Below are positions 51,795 to 63,049 of a DNA stretch of 64,000 nt, piece by piece. The stretch's first letter is position 1. Each line of letters begins with the position of its first letter. Below the pieces are notes generated by a model. That model ran no database searches. It had not been told where the DNA came from and was given only the letters and a program-made list of their open reading frames with translations. The position numbers and the translations under genes were made by a program. Source of the stretch: Podocnemis expansa (taxonomy: Eukaryota; Chordata; Testudines; Podocnemididae); NCBI GenBank assembly GCA_007922195.1, contig ML682014.1, forward strand, positions 2,218,011-2,282,010, in the 5' to 3' direction.

Positions 51795-52235
51795 GGAGTT
51801 GACAACTCAAAAGATCAGAAGAGCCGTTTTGAAAAATTCTTTCAATAACCAAATGTTTTGAGAGCCACAATGGGTGTTGCCTCCTGGTGGGGGGAGCTGA
51901 GTCAAGGCGCTTGCTCTTGGGTCGCATGGCAGGGAGAGAGCCTGGAAACAGGAGCAGTCCCCCATCCCCTGCAGAGTCCCCTGGTTGCTGGAGTCGGGGG
52001 AGAGCCCTGGAGCCAGGAGCAGGCCACCTACAGGGTCCCCCAGTGGTAGGGGGGGAACCCAGAGCCTGGAGCTGCAAGGGGGCAGCCAGAGCCGCAAGTC
52101 ACAGACCAGTCTTAGGGATTCCAGGGCCCTGGGTGAAAGTCAAGGATGGAGCCCCATGTTGGTCTCACTGGGACGTCTGCCAGCCCCCTAGCCATGCTGC
52201 CAGCTCCCTTCTCCTCCAGCCAGAGGATTTTAAAT
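51795..52235. repeat. GC-rich hAT-like fragment
   Basis: It opens with taggagttgacaactcaaaa and agagccgttttgaaaaattc, resembling the gagccac-type termini of the hAT family at 23743, followed by a GC-rich block like that family's interior. The right end is not clear. Confidence 0.35.
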
Positions 52236-52239
52236 AGCT

Positions 52240-53340
52240 GGGGGGGGCCTAGGCAAATACGAAGCCTGGCCACTTGCTAAGACTAGCTGTGTCTGCAAAG
52301 GAGTAGTAAAGCCCCCTGTTTGCTCTACTTGGAGTAACACATCAGCACCCACGAAATCTTAGGCCTTTCAAAAGGTGTTATCACTAAAGTTGTGGTTACT
52401 TCTCCACTAACATGGCTAAGTCATGTAGAGTATAATGAATCTAAAAAGTCAAACTCTAGTCTCATTTACTTTCTGTGCTCTGAGATCATCGGGCTTATGC
52501 AGGGTGAAAAGTAGGCAAGAATCTGACACTAAATGTGTCTAAAATGTATTCTCTTGAATCATGTTCTCTGTTTTAGTCCATCTTTAAGAGGTCTCAAAAT
52601 AGGATTTCCCCAGTAATATTACAGGGTATTACATGGATAGTTTCTTAATTCCTTTGTGGTTTTCTTTATTTGCCACCTCTAGCTTTCAGCAAACCATAAT
52701 TTTTGGATCTTGATGCTTAAAGCAAGCTGTGTGTAACACATGAAATATTTATGACCTCAGAGGCTATAATCAGTAAATGTACCAATTTGATTATTCAGCA
52801 TACCAGGTGGTGGGCATCTCAGTTAGTCAATTCCAGTTGTGGCTCTGATTGCATTTGAGGAAGGGTTGTGTTCCCTGCATTCTGGCATCCTGAAGAAACT
52901 TGCCTTGCCTGTCCTCGGGTTGCTCTAATTCACACTTTTCCCCATGATTTTCAATAGGCCTTTGGGAAGCTGAGGCTCACCACAGGGCAGTGTGCTCTGG
53001 CCATGATCCTAGTCCATCACCTGTAGTGGGGTCTGGGAACAAAGCCAGCAGCTGCTTTACAGCATCTTGGAGGCCCTCCACATAGGAGGCATTCTCAGAC
53101 TGTTTCTGTCCACTCTAAGGTCAATTTACACTACTAGGGTAATATAAAAGGTGCCTTTGTGTAGTTGAATTAGGCTACATCTACACACGAGAGCGGTCAA
53201 CCTGCTCTATTTTTTAAGGTGTTCTCTGTTCGTGGACATTGTAAAATTCAAAGAAGAAGATAGACTTAAACAAAATACAGAGAAATATCAGCTAAATGTC
53301 TTTCATCCCTGTGTATGGCTTTCCTAAGGAATGGATAATA
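52240..53340. other. Intergenic DNA, no recognised feature
   Basis: No gene seen. A ggctacatctacacacga word at about 53173 resembles a MITE end without a partner. Confidence 0.35.
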
Positions 53341-53348
53341 GATAAATT

Positions 53349-53392
53349 TTATTAGTCTTTAAAAGTGACACAAGACTTCTTGTTTGTTGTGC
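53349..53392. repeat. Arm fragment of the palindromic repeat
   Basis: The words ttattagtctttaaaagtga and cacaagacttcttgtttg match the outer right arm of the palindromic family. Nothing else of the element remains. Confidence 0.55.
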
Positions 53393-53699
53393 AGCGCCTG
53401 GTGACACTTAGCTGTTCTACAAAGCTGCTTCTGGGGACAGGACATGTTCAAAGAGGGAATGGCAAAAATGTTATTAGGGAAAGTGGGGGAGAGGACAATT
53501 TGTGGGAGGTGTTTCCAAGAAAATTATACAAGGAACAACAAAAATGCCACTGCCTACCAAAGAAAACAAACAAAAAAAAAATTAGTACATTATCATTTCT
53601 AAGCGAATTTCTTGAATAGGGACTTCATTCAACTTTTAACTTAGGTAGGAAGACAAATGAACAGGAAAATTAGATGGTAATTGCAGAGGACCATTCTTT

Positions 53700-53890
53700 C
53701 CTCTCTTTAACTTTCTGTGGTGCCACTGAAATTGCTGGTCCTGCTGCTAAACACCACTCCAGGCAGTTTCTTTTGGTGGCAAAGGGAAGCCAGGCATGCC
53801 ACCAAAAACTGTTCTGAGACGCTTCTTTTGGTGGTAGCAGGGGGAGGCCAGGCATGCTGCTGAAAACCACTCTTAGTAGCTTCTTTCCCC
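53700..53890. repeat. Short tandem duplication, about 60 bp unit
   Basis: The segment cttcttttggtggcaaaggg-like, then aggcatgccaccaaaaactg, recurs as cttcttttggtggtagcagg, then aggcatgctgctgaaaacca. There are about two and a half diverged units. Confidence 0.55.
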
Positions 53891-54149
53891 TAGTTTCCTA
53901 GAGCGGCTTCTTTGAGTCAAGGCTGGGGTTGGATTTCCTAGGCATACTGTCAAAAACTGCCCTGGGCTTCTTCAGGCAGCAGGCTTGGGGACCATCCTCT
54001 TCCCTTCGCCAGGCTCCAAAAGAAGCTGGCCAGAACAGGTTCTGGTGGTGGTGGACATTTCAACTGCTGGCTGCTCTTTTTGGCAGAGGGGCCACTGGCA
54101 TCTGCTGCTGGTTGGGGAGCAGGGACTGGCTCAGCCAATCTCCTGTAAC

Positions 54150-54920
54150 GAGTCATAAATCCACTGTCTGTATGCTGTGTTTTTTGGTGTCTAGGAAAGT
54201 TTTATGAATTCAAGCTTCCAGGCTCACCTAAAAGTGCTGTGCAGGTTTCCTTTGAGGATGAGGACTGATAGGTCAGATGTAGTGATCACTTTGTGAAAAA
54301 TATTTCTTGTTATTTATAATTTTTCTGTGTAAGTTCATTTGAGAGCATAGTGGTTGTCTGATTTCACCCACGTAAGTATTGTTGGGACATTTAGGGCACT
54401 AGATGAGTACTCCAGGCATATGTAGGACCCATGTATCTTGAAAGGTATGTTGTAGGCAGTGCTGATCACCGTAGCCATGGAGATATCCCTGCAGGTTTTA
54501 CATCTGGTAGTCTTGTGCCATTTTGAGTTGATGTATCTTTGTTTGTGGGGAGCTTGCTTCTGATGAGGAACTTGGAGAAGTAGGGAGTTGTTCATAGGTC
54601 AGAAAAGAGAGTTCAGGAAAGATTTCTTTCAGGGTAGGTTATAGCTGTTTGATAGTCTATAGGATAGTCCACTGTGGGTGGCAGATGACAGAGTATGTGA
54701 TCAGCGATGGTATTTATTGCTTTATTGAAGCAGGTCCTCTTGGGGTATTTGGTGGCCTTTTCTATGATGTGATGTACTTTTCTGGTGGAGTGTCTTTGTT
54801 CACTGATGGCAGTTTCGAGCTAGACACTAAAAAATATGTACTGAATAGAGCTGCCCCCCAGCTGCCTTCCTTCCTCCTGACCTCTTCTCTCCCCCTCACC
54901 CTGACCCCATATGACTGGAA
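54150..54920 (-). pseudogene. Penelope-like element remnant: RT C-terminus and GIY-YIG endonuclease
   Basis: On the minus strand, first comes FLIRSKLPTNKD (around 54560), the end of the RT region. Then 54595-54400 gives CKTCRDISMATVI and FKIHGSYICLE. In another frame CPKCPNNTYVGEIRQPL follows, with TYVGE at 54374-54363, then MNLHRKIINN. The order and motifs (CKTC, KxxGSYxC, CxKCP, YVGE, MNxHR) are those of the GIY-YIG domain of Penelope-like retroelements. Frameshifts and stops make it inactive. It belongs to the same class of element that I suspect behind the palindromic repeats. Confidence 0.7.
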
Positions 54921-56167
54921 AGGTGTTAACAGGCCATTTCACCTTAAGTAGTTCTTTGAGATATGTGTGCTAAAAAATCTGTTCTACTTTGTATTTAGCT
55001 GTGACAATCTGCGTACATTTCCTAGAACTGTTCGGTGTAAGCTCAAAAATTTGACACTCTCACTGACAAAAATTGGTCTAATACAAGGTATTTCCGCCCC
55101 ACCTTTTCTCCCTAATAGCCTGAGACCAGCACAGCTGCAAAAACATGGCATATTACTTTATATATGGTATTCCTGGCTGAGGAATGGAATAATTTTCAAT
55201 ACCCCCTCACACCTGCCACACATAAAAGTGATTCCTGGTGGTCAGCTGAGCTGGCATATTGTTTCATGCTCCCCTTCCCTAAAGCATCTAAAATTTAATT
55301 TGTAATTTTATATTCCTGCACAAGTGGGTGTTTGTTGTACAGCAGCCCAAATCAACTGTATTAGGACAAGAAATTGTTGACTTTGCAAAAGACCTAATGG
55401 AAATCTGTTGCATGTGCTAATAAAAGTACAGATGCTACAAATGGAAAAGAAGTTTTCAAGACTGGAAGTGATCTATTTGATCTAATTACATGGGGGAATT
55501 TGGCTGTTTTAGTTGGTAAGTGACTGCATTTCTAAGACCTGGTAAAAGTATGGGAGCAGAAATTGGTGAACCCAGTTCCTGGAATGTTTGTATTTTGAAG
55601 GGTGTTTTCCTTACAGTGCTTGGCTTGCAGAAACCCCATGGGGCTTTTGGAAATCCTTTCATCTGTTCTTTGAATGCCAAAGTCATTATTTCCTAGACTC
55701 AGTTTGCCATTGCTGTAGCCCCCTAGTGAGGCATGATATGATGTAGTATTTGCAATATTACTTTGGATTCTATTTTTATAATCTGTAATACTGTCACTTC
55801 ATATTTTAATCAAAGCTTGTGAAAGCAAGATACTTAGTTATTGCCAAATCTTTTTATAAGCAATGATGGTGAAAAGGAGCACAGACTGGGAAACAATTTA
55901 ATTGGATATGGTTTTTTTCCTTTTATACTTTATGCATTTTAGGTTTTCTGTTTTTGCTCACATCTATGTTTCTTTCAAAGCATGTCTTTGAAAGAAGCCA
56001 TATCCTAGAAAACTGCAGCAACTGTACTCCTAGAGTATTGACTGGAACAAACAAAGGCTGTCTTGGAAAATGCAGATACGTTGTATTACAGAATGATGCA
56101 ATGTGGGACTGAAAGAGGTGCCCCTGCACTGAGGTAGGATCAAGTATTCATATTATGCAATTTACAA
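54921..56167. other. Intergenic DNA, no recognised feature
   Basis: AT-rich with short unsupported reading frames. Confidence 0.4.
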
Positions 56168-56180
56168 GTAATTTAGTACA

Positions 56181-56322
56181 AAAACAACATGGCAGTTGTG
56201 TGGCACTTGAAGACTAACAGATTTATTTTTTGCATGAGCTTTCGTGGGAGAAGATCCCACTTCCTCAGATGCTTCGAAGATGGGTGAACTTACTAGACTA
56301 GACTTACACGGCTATCCCTTTG
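56181..56322. mobile_element. Palindromic hammerhead-like repeat, copy G, with 13 bp target duplication
   Basis: One arm plus a shortened second end: aaaacaacatggcagttgtg at left, gacttacacggctatccctt at right. The direct repeat GTAATTTAGTACA is exact at 56168-56180 and 56323-56335. On the minus strand the stem is perfect (GTGGG/CCCAC, 56260-56244) and followed by GAAA (56243-56240), but the core reads CTGAGGA instead of CTGATGA. The short form shows that the second arm is not needed for insertion. Confidence 0.9.
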
Positions 56323-56341
56323 GTAATTTAGTACAGTCTAT

Positions 56342-56544
56342 CAGGGCTGGCTCCAGGGTTTTTGGTGCCCTAGGCAAACAATGATTTTGGCGCCCCCATC
56401 AGAGGTGATGCTTTTATTTATAAGAGATAACTTACATAAATAGTTAAATAGAGAAAAAATTCTCTTCCATCTAATTTGCCACCCCTTTAAAGCCTAGTAT
56501 GCTAGGTAACTGTCTAGTTCACCTATATGGTTGTGCCATCCCTG
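56342..56544. mobile_element. hAT-like MITE, 203 bp, next to palindromic copy G
   Basis: Begins CAGGGCTGGCTCCAGGG and ends ttgtgccatccctg. The flanks cagtctat (56334-56341) and aagtctat (56545-56552) form an eight-base duplication with one mismatch. Its left duplication overlaps the right duplication of copy G by two bases. Confidence 0.8.
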
Positions 56545-56579
56545 AAGTCTATAATACTTTGGTGCATCTATAGAGTCCA

Positions 56580-57345
56580 GGGGTGTCAAACTTATGGCTA
56601 GCGGGCCACATCCGGCCCACCAAGGACATTAGTCTGACCTGCAGAGCTGCTGCCTGGGCTGTGCCTGGAAGCTCTCTGCAGCAGCAGCAAACTGCAAAGA
56701 TAGGCTGTTGCCATCAGAGCAGGGGTAGGCTTTGTTCTAGCTCATTCACACGATCCACAGGGGAGTGGAGAAAGCGGTCCAGCCAATTCTGGCTCAGCTC
56801 TGCTGTAGTCTGCCAACCAGTCAGAGTCAAATTCACAGTAGGCTGGGCTGGGCTGGGCTCCTAGAGATCCTCCATGCTGCCCCCACCCAAACTGTTCACT
56901 GTCAGTCAGTCAGCCAGCCAGCTAGCATGCCAATTTGATTGACAGCACATTGGATGAATCACAAATAAGAAAGGAAAAAGTAGCAGGGGCCCAACTGGGA
57001 ATGAGCCAATCAAAGACAAACCAGGACTGAGCCCAACCAAAGACCAACATGCCGAACAACTGACAGTGAGTGGATGGAGAGGCAGGAGCCCAGCCTGCCG
57101 GTGTCTGTGAGAGACTGCCCGCTGCAATGTGGTAGGGGAAATGGAAAGGGAAGAGTAAGGGGTGTCTGGGAGCTGGCCAGCAGGAGACAATCTGGGAGCC
57201 AGTATGGAGGAGGGAAGCCCACAGGGCAGGGAAAAGGGGAAAGTGTCTGAGCCTGCCAGGTAGGGGAGGGGAAAGGGGAGCCCATGCCGCTGTGAATGTG
57301 GCAAGGGAAAGGGTTGGGGGGCCTGTGTGAACACTGTTGAACCCT
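56580..57345. repeat. hAT-like left end with GC-rich body
   Basis: CAGGGGTGTCAAACTTATGG at about 56579 followed by gcgggccacatccggcccac is a common hAT-type left end. The right end is not clear; GC-rich, low-complexity text with ctgggctgggctggg and cagtcagtcagccagccag follows. Confidence 0.45.
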
Positions 57346-57447
57346 GGGTTTGTGATGTAACTGCGATGGACTGGCGCCACCCACCGATGAGACGGACACC
57401 AGTTCAAGTAAACAAAAAAAAACCCCTACTTTTATAGTGATACCATG

Positions 57448-57690
57448 AACACCTGTGACCAATTAACAATGTGGAGCAGGAAAGTCTATGTAAAACACTT
57501 ATAACCAACTAACAGTGTGGAGCAGGAAAGTCTAGATAAACACTTATAACCAACTAACAGTGTGGAACAACAAAGTATCTGTAAAACACTTATAACCTAA
57601 CAACAGTATGGAGCAAGAAAGTCTGTGCAAAACACTTACAACCAACTAAAATACTTAGAACCAAATAACAGTATGGAGCAATAACCTACA
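57448..57690. repeat. Tandem repeat, about 46 bp unit, five copies
   Basis: Unit begins aacacttataaccaactaac, then agtgtggagcaggaaagtct. Five diverged copies follow head to tail, the last with an inserted partial copy. Similar arrays occur as enhancer repeats in LTRs. Confidence 0.8.
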
Positions 57691-58610
57691 TGAGGGTGGC
57701 CATAATAAGTCAAGGACTTTTCTGGCCTTTTACTGCCTCAACATCGGTATAGGCACTGATCAGCTCACCCGACGCGTATTTACCAATGGCTCAAGGCCAT
57801 TCCTCCTTGCTAGCCAAGAAAGGTGGGCGGCAGAATGAAGGAGTCAGATGAGAGAAACTAAACTCCCACACTCCCCCCCCTGTATGCTGGGGGAATTTGG
57901 GGACAGCAGTTTGAGCAGAAGTGGAGCAAGAAACAAGTTTACAAGCAAAATGCAAAATACAAATGGCTAACGAACATATGATGAAATAATCTATGCTAGG
58001 CAATGAACATCTATATCATGAAAAGATTATGCAGGATACAGGGGGAATAATATACAGCTACACAAGCTATACAAAACTCAAATAAGGAAGCTACAATAAC
58101 TGAATATACAGAAATGGTACCAAAAAGAAGAATTAAGAGAGGTAGGAGGCTTGTATTGATTTATAATACCTGTCCTAGCACCGTAGTGGAACCCAAAGCG
58201 AGGAGGCAGACCAGCTGCAACATCCCAGTACTTAATCATTCGGCCGGCAATTCGTGTACACCCCAAAAAAGAAAAAAAAAAAAAAAGAAAGGTCTCGGGG
58301 GTGGGTGCTCCCTGTCTCAGTCGGGGGATCGGTCTGACCGGGTCGCAACGTGCCCTTTAGCATTCAAGGGTGGGAGAACACAAGCTAGCTGAGACAGGGG
58401 GTTTAATTAGAATTTTGCACAGCCAGAGTAAAACGAGCCAATTGGGAGTGGGATTCTGGTCAGGACCAATGATGGAACTGAGACCCCAGACAATGACCCC
58501 TCCTTCATGGTGACGGGGGTGCGGAGAAACTGTTCGGGGGGGATAGGAACTCACCCCCCTTCTTGCTGACACAAAGCTAGGGAGGAAGAAACTCACACAG
58601 GAGATTGAGG

Positions 58611-58731
58611 CCCATCAGGGGAGATGGATCCTTAACACTCTTCCCTTTGAGCTGAATAGCCCGGAGATGAGACCCATCAGGGGAGACAGATACTTAACAC
58701 TCCTCCCTGTGAGCTCCATAGTCTAGAGGGC
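58611..58731. repeat. Tandem duplication, 61 bp unit, two copies
   Basis: cccatcaggggagatggatc at 58611 and cccatcaggggagacagata at 58672 open two units that both continue with cttaacactc, then ccct and tgagct. Confidence 0.75.
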
Positions 58732-58761
58732 TACCTTGGGGGGGCGGGGTGGCCATTACAT

Positions 58762-59803
58762 CTGCTACCTCCCTTGACAAACATGTTACCATAATTCAGG
58801 TACCAGGGTTGGCTTGGTGCCGTCAGAGTCAATAACCACACCAAGAGTGAAAAGGTATTCCCTTTATTGCATTTGTGATCACAAATGGGTCCCCTGCATA
58901 AAGTGGCAGAGAGACCCCGATTGCAGCAAGCAACCAGCATACATATTCTTTGCCTTATTACATCCTGTATTCTATATAAGGTTATATGTTGAAAGACTAC
59001 ATAGTATTGGCTGAAAGCACCTTTACAGTGTCATTCTATAGAGCTTAAAGCAAAGGGGAAGAGACAGAAGGGGAGGGCAGGAAAAACCCTTACTGTCATG
59101 TTACCAACTTTGCCCACCAACTCGGGGTATGCTCATTTATTAGGGTTGCTTTCTCTATGGGGAAGATGGTACTTCTATTAGTGTGCTGCTTGTGTGACTT
59201 GTGTTTCTATAGAGGTGCGTCTGAGTGGACCAGGTCTATCAGCACTCTCAGCTGACCCCTTATGTGTCCCTGAACTCAGTAGGCTGGGTCACACAGCACT
59301 TCTCTGCTGCTACCCTTATGTGCCCCTGTACCGCACCAAACCAGGCTTGATTATGGATCTTGAGCAGGCTGGGTCAAAACAGCACTTTTCAGCTGCTACC
59401 CTTATATGCCCCTGGACTCAATCAGGCTGGGTCAAAACAGCACTTGTCAGCTGTCACCCTTATATGCCCCTGGAGTCAATCAGGCTACTATCCCTATCAA
59501 TGAGCAAACCTTACAGGGTTGTGGGCATTACAGGGATCTTTGGCTAGGTAATAGAAGCATTGCTGCAAAGTGATATAAAGAAACCAAGACCACAAAGGAG
59601 AGGGAATGATGTCTTAAAAGAGTCTGGAAACTGGCTTAATAACAAAAGTCATTTTATTGCTAGGTATCTAAAACTTGTACTACTAATAATAATTACAAAG
59701 GAGAGAAGAATACCCCAACATACCCAGTTACAGCATTGATAAACATACAAGGAAAGAAGAACACCCAGCTACAATATTACCTAGATTCTACTGTATCAGG
59801 CCT

Positions 59804-59834
<31 letters not shown>

Positions 59835-61400
59835 TTGTCTCACCACTCTGTGTAGCAGAAAGGTTTCCAGGTTGTGCAGATCAGGGTCAGAGGCTGGATG
59901 GAAACAAAGCTCCCACAGCAATCAGCAAGGAAGAAAAGCCAAATCCCAGTGGAAATGATACAGCTTTAGATCCAAGCATCAGGACTCAATCCAGACTCAC
60001 ACAGGATTCAGAAAGGATCCAGTCAGGACTTGCACAGGACACACACACACACTACTATGTGGGTAAAGGTTTTTTATAAGGACTTGTTTACATGGCCAAT
60101 ACACATTCCTGGCTGGGTGTAATGGTTCAGAGAAGCTCACAATACGGTCAGGCAGACTCAGTATTTTGGGTATCAATTATCACATCTGTGACTAGAATGG
60201 TCTGATAATTGCTGAGTTTGTTCGTTCTGGTGTGAGATCCCCCATCAGGCAATGCTTCCCTGCTTCTTCAATCCCAGAGTTCAGTGCGGCTCCTGCTTTG
60301 GAGTCTGGTTCTCCATAGTCAATGCAAATGAAGCTCCATTGTGCTGATGGCTTTTGGATATGGGTAGATTAGGAAAAGGATGTCTCCCATTTCCTACTGT
60401 TTTTGGTTTTCAGTTCAAGCAGAGGTTGGGGGATGTGTGGGGGGAGGGAGGCACGGGCTGGATACTATGCTCTGATTCCTCAAGAACACAGAGCTAACAC
60501 GTAACAGTCAGGGGTTTCCTCTTTTTCTAGCTGGGTATCTAAAGTTGCTAAAATATCTTTGCTTGAGTAATATACTTGAGCTAAGATTACAAATATGGCT
60601 TCTAAGATTACAATTATGGCTTTGCTTGGCTTTATTATATTTACTTGCCTACAAACACATGGTCCTCGTTAGGTGTTGTAGGGGAAAATCTAACTCTGGC
60701 CCTCAGCTTCAGAAAGAGGCACACCAGAGCCTTCCCAATGAAGCAGACCCGTTCCCAGCTGAGACTCCAATAGGCAGAGAACAAGGTGTGGTTCAAAGTT
60801 TATTATTCAGCTGAATAATAAAAGGAACTGCAGCAGAGGGAAGCAAAGAGAAGCTAGCCTCTCTGAGCAAGAACCCCCAGTATAGGGGCTACAGGTCATA
60901 CATACTTTCTAACATGCAAAATACGATATACATAATGCAACAAGCTCATGCATAATACAACAAGTTACATCATGCCTAAAATCCATACATGGTATTACTA
61001 CTTTTGATATGCAGGTTACATAATTAGATTATACTTAATAGGCAGCATATAGTTAGCCCGCCTCTGTTGTTGTTTACTGCTCATTTGGGTACTAATTATT
61101 GCTCTTGACCAATGAGAGTGGCCAAATTCCTGTGACCCCTTGGCTACCTGGCCCCTGTCAACCTGTTTACCAGACAAGGTTGATAGCTTCCCATCAGAGT
61201 CCAGACAGGAGGGACTGTCTTATAATCAACCTCTGTGGATTACCTCTTGTATCTACAGAAACAGTCTAACTTCCTATCAATCTAAACCCCCTAGCTCCCT
61301 TGACTAACTAAACTTGTCTAAGCAAACACAACAATCTCTGGCACAGAACTTCCAGACCAAACTTACTCCATCTTTAGACACTCCCCCCACAATACACATG
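58762..61400 (-). repeat. Further LTR-like repetitive sequence
   Basis: Text such as ccctttattgcatttg (58859) and aagtttattattcag (60798) could be reversed poly(A) signals of LTRs. Other contents are a 58 bp tandem array at 59280-59480, a GA microsatellite near 59808-59828 and a CA microsatellite near 60040. I recognise no gene. Identity as LTR is tentative. Confidence 0.3.
59280..59487. repeat. Tandem repeat, about 58 bp unit, three copies
   Basis: Units start with aggctgggtcacacagcact near 59281, caggctgggtcaaaacagca near 59365 and again near 59423. Each is followed by cagctgctacccttatatgc or a close variant and cccctgga. The first and second are separated by a short spacer. Confidence 0.75.
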
Positions 61401-61549
61401 CAGAAGAGAAGCAGTCTTACCAGTATGTCTGCACTACCGGGACTGCACTGGAACATCTAGACTACAGCCACTACACTGTCACAGAAATAGTACTGCAGTT
61501 TGTGCCTCTAGCAGCTCCATAGCCCAGATGCTTCCTATATTGATAGAAG

Positions 61550-61940
61550 CATGGGCGGATTAACTCATGCTCAGGGGCCCAAGGCCCTCCGCTGTGTGTC
61601 GCTGGGGGGAAGCAAAGCCACCCTGGGCTGGGGGCTGGGCTTTGCAATTGCACTGTGCTCCCACCCCACCCTTGGGGGCTGGTTGGTCCCCCGCTGGGGC
61701 TGGGGCTGGCTGCTGTGCCTGCAGTACGGTCTCCAGCATAGCTGTGCCACACTGGAAGCTGCCCAGTGTGTACTCATCAGCCCAGCTGCCCCGGGGGGGG
61801 GGGGGGGGTAAGCTGGTCCAGGGCTGGCCTCTGGCCCCAGTACTCCCCCAGCACCTGCCTTCCCACTTGCCTCGAGTAGGGCCTCCGCTGGGGCCCACCG
61901 GGGGGAGGCCCAAGGTCCCAGAGTCCCCTAATCTGCTACT
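61550..61940. mobile_element. Possible hAT-like element, GC-rich
   Basis: Left end catgggcggattaactcatg and right end ctaatctgctact are loosely inverted. The flanks gatagaag (61542-61549) and gacagaag (61941-61948) agree in seven of eight bases. The interior is GC-rich with a G-run at about 61793-61808 and no supported gene. Confidence 0.5.
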
Positions 61941-62309
61941 GACAGAAGAGACTTTTCCATCAATGTATTTAAGCTAGCTGTCCAAAAAGCAGCAGCTTGG
62001 TTGACAGAAGCAGGGCCGTAACTATGGTGGGGCGAGTGGGGCTTTGCTTCAGGGATGCCAGAGCAGCTCCATTAAACCCTGTGTTCCTTGCTGCTCACCA
62101 CAGGTGCCGGCCATTGTAAGGGGTGCCAAATTCCTTCCTTATGACTCTGAGCAGAAACCTCCATCTGTCAGTGTCAACCTATCTGTATCTGCACCAGTGG
62201 TGGGGTTGAACTAGCTGGAGCACAGCCCCTCAGGAAGTAAAACTTTTCATAGGTCTGAGTGATATACTGAAGGCTATCTAATTTTTAAGTCTAAACCAAA
62301 CCAGGTGTA

Positions 62310-62555
62310 TGTCTACACTTAAAATGGTGCAGTGGCTCCACTCTAATGCAGGGGTCTCAAACACACGGCCCCTAAAGCTATTCTTTGTGGCCTGCAACAA
62401 CACTATTGTTACTGACATTGCAATATCGTCATGTGAAAAGGTTTCAGGGGTCTGGCCCTTGGGCTAACGTACTAGTCCTCGTGTGGCCCTCGTGGTGATT
62501 TGAGTTTTTAGACCCCTGCTTTAATGCTTCAATGTAAATACAGCCTAAGCAGTTA
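62310..62555. mobile_element. Short MITE split by a hAT insertion
   Basis: gtatgtctacacttaaaatg at 62310 and aatgtaaatacagcct near 62531 look like the two ends of a MITE of the gtatgtctacac type. The 170 bp hAT element at 62349-62518 lies between them, so the MITE is the older insertion. Confidence 0.5.
62349..62518. mobile_element. Non-autonomous hAT-like transposon, 170 bp (second copy)
   Basis: Same family, length and orientation as 1096-1265: it begins CAGGGGTCTCAAAC and ends tagacccctg, with shared internal words such as actattgttactga and gggctaacgtactagtcctc. Eight-base flanks ctctaatg (62341-62348) and ctttaatg (62519-62526) differ at one base. Confidence 0.85.
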
Positions 62556-63049
62556 ATTCAGTCTAAGTGCGTGGAGAGGCCTTGTCAGCAGCAGTTAACT
62601 GTTTACCTGGGAAATGGAAGAATTCTTTCACTGACTACCCCAGGATTTAATTTGGTTTACCTATTCTGCACAGGGATGTGGATTTTTTTTTACACTCCTG
62701 TGTACGGTAGATAAGACAACTTCATTTTCTCATGCGGTGAGATCTACAAGCACTTTGCTGCTGCTTAAAATGGAAAAACTGTCCAGTCACCTTTCTATCC
62801 ATGGGGTTATCAAGCAGAGCTGTTGTGCTTTAAATTCATCTCTCCAACCCTCTAGTAACTTTCAAGCTTTGGAGTCAGCCTGGCCATTCATCTGGCTAGT
62901 TTTTTGTGCTGCCCCAACCCTTGAAGCTAAATCTCAAAGGCAAGGGGGCCTAGCAAGGCAGCCCAAACCCATTATAAATAAGAGGGGGTAATGAAAGCAG
63001 CGATTAAAACCTAAAACTCTCTCTCTTCCTTAAAACTAGCCGAGATTTG

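Larger units (their letters stand above)
57350..58760 (-). repeat. LTR-like sequence, probably endogenous-retrovirus-derived
   Basis: This block has features of a long terminal repeat read on the minus strand: near-tandem enhancer-like repeats (57448-57690), a TATA-like ctataaaag on the minus strand near 57430, and GC-rich leader-like text at 58300-58360. It starts tgtgatgta and ends ccattaca, compatible with TG/CA termini, but the flanks show no target duplication. No viral gene is readable. An old, non-coding remnant if retroviral. Confidence 0.35.

Noticed and set aside
56906..57462. Overlapping Pro/Leu-rich minus-strand reading frames
   Set aside because: All three frames are open because of G/A-rich plus-strand composition; no conserved motif.
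57448..57690. Possible CRISPR-like array
   Set aside because: Copies are directly adjacent and diverged, with no unique spacers, and the host is a vertebrate.
57350..61400. Search for retroviral gag, pol or env reading frames
   Set aside because: No readable retroviral protein was found; only LTR-like, non-coding features are present.
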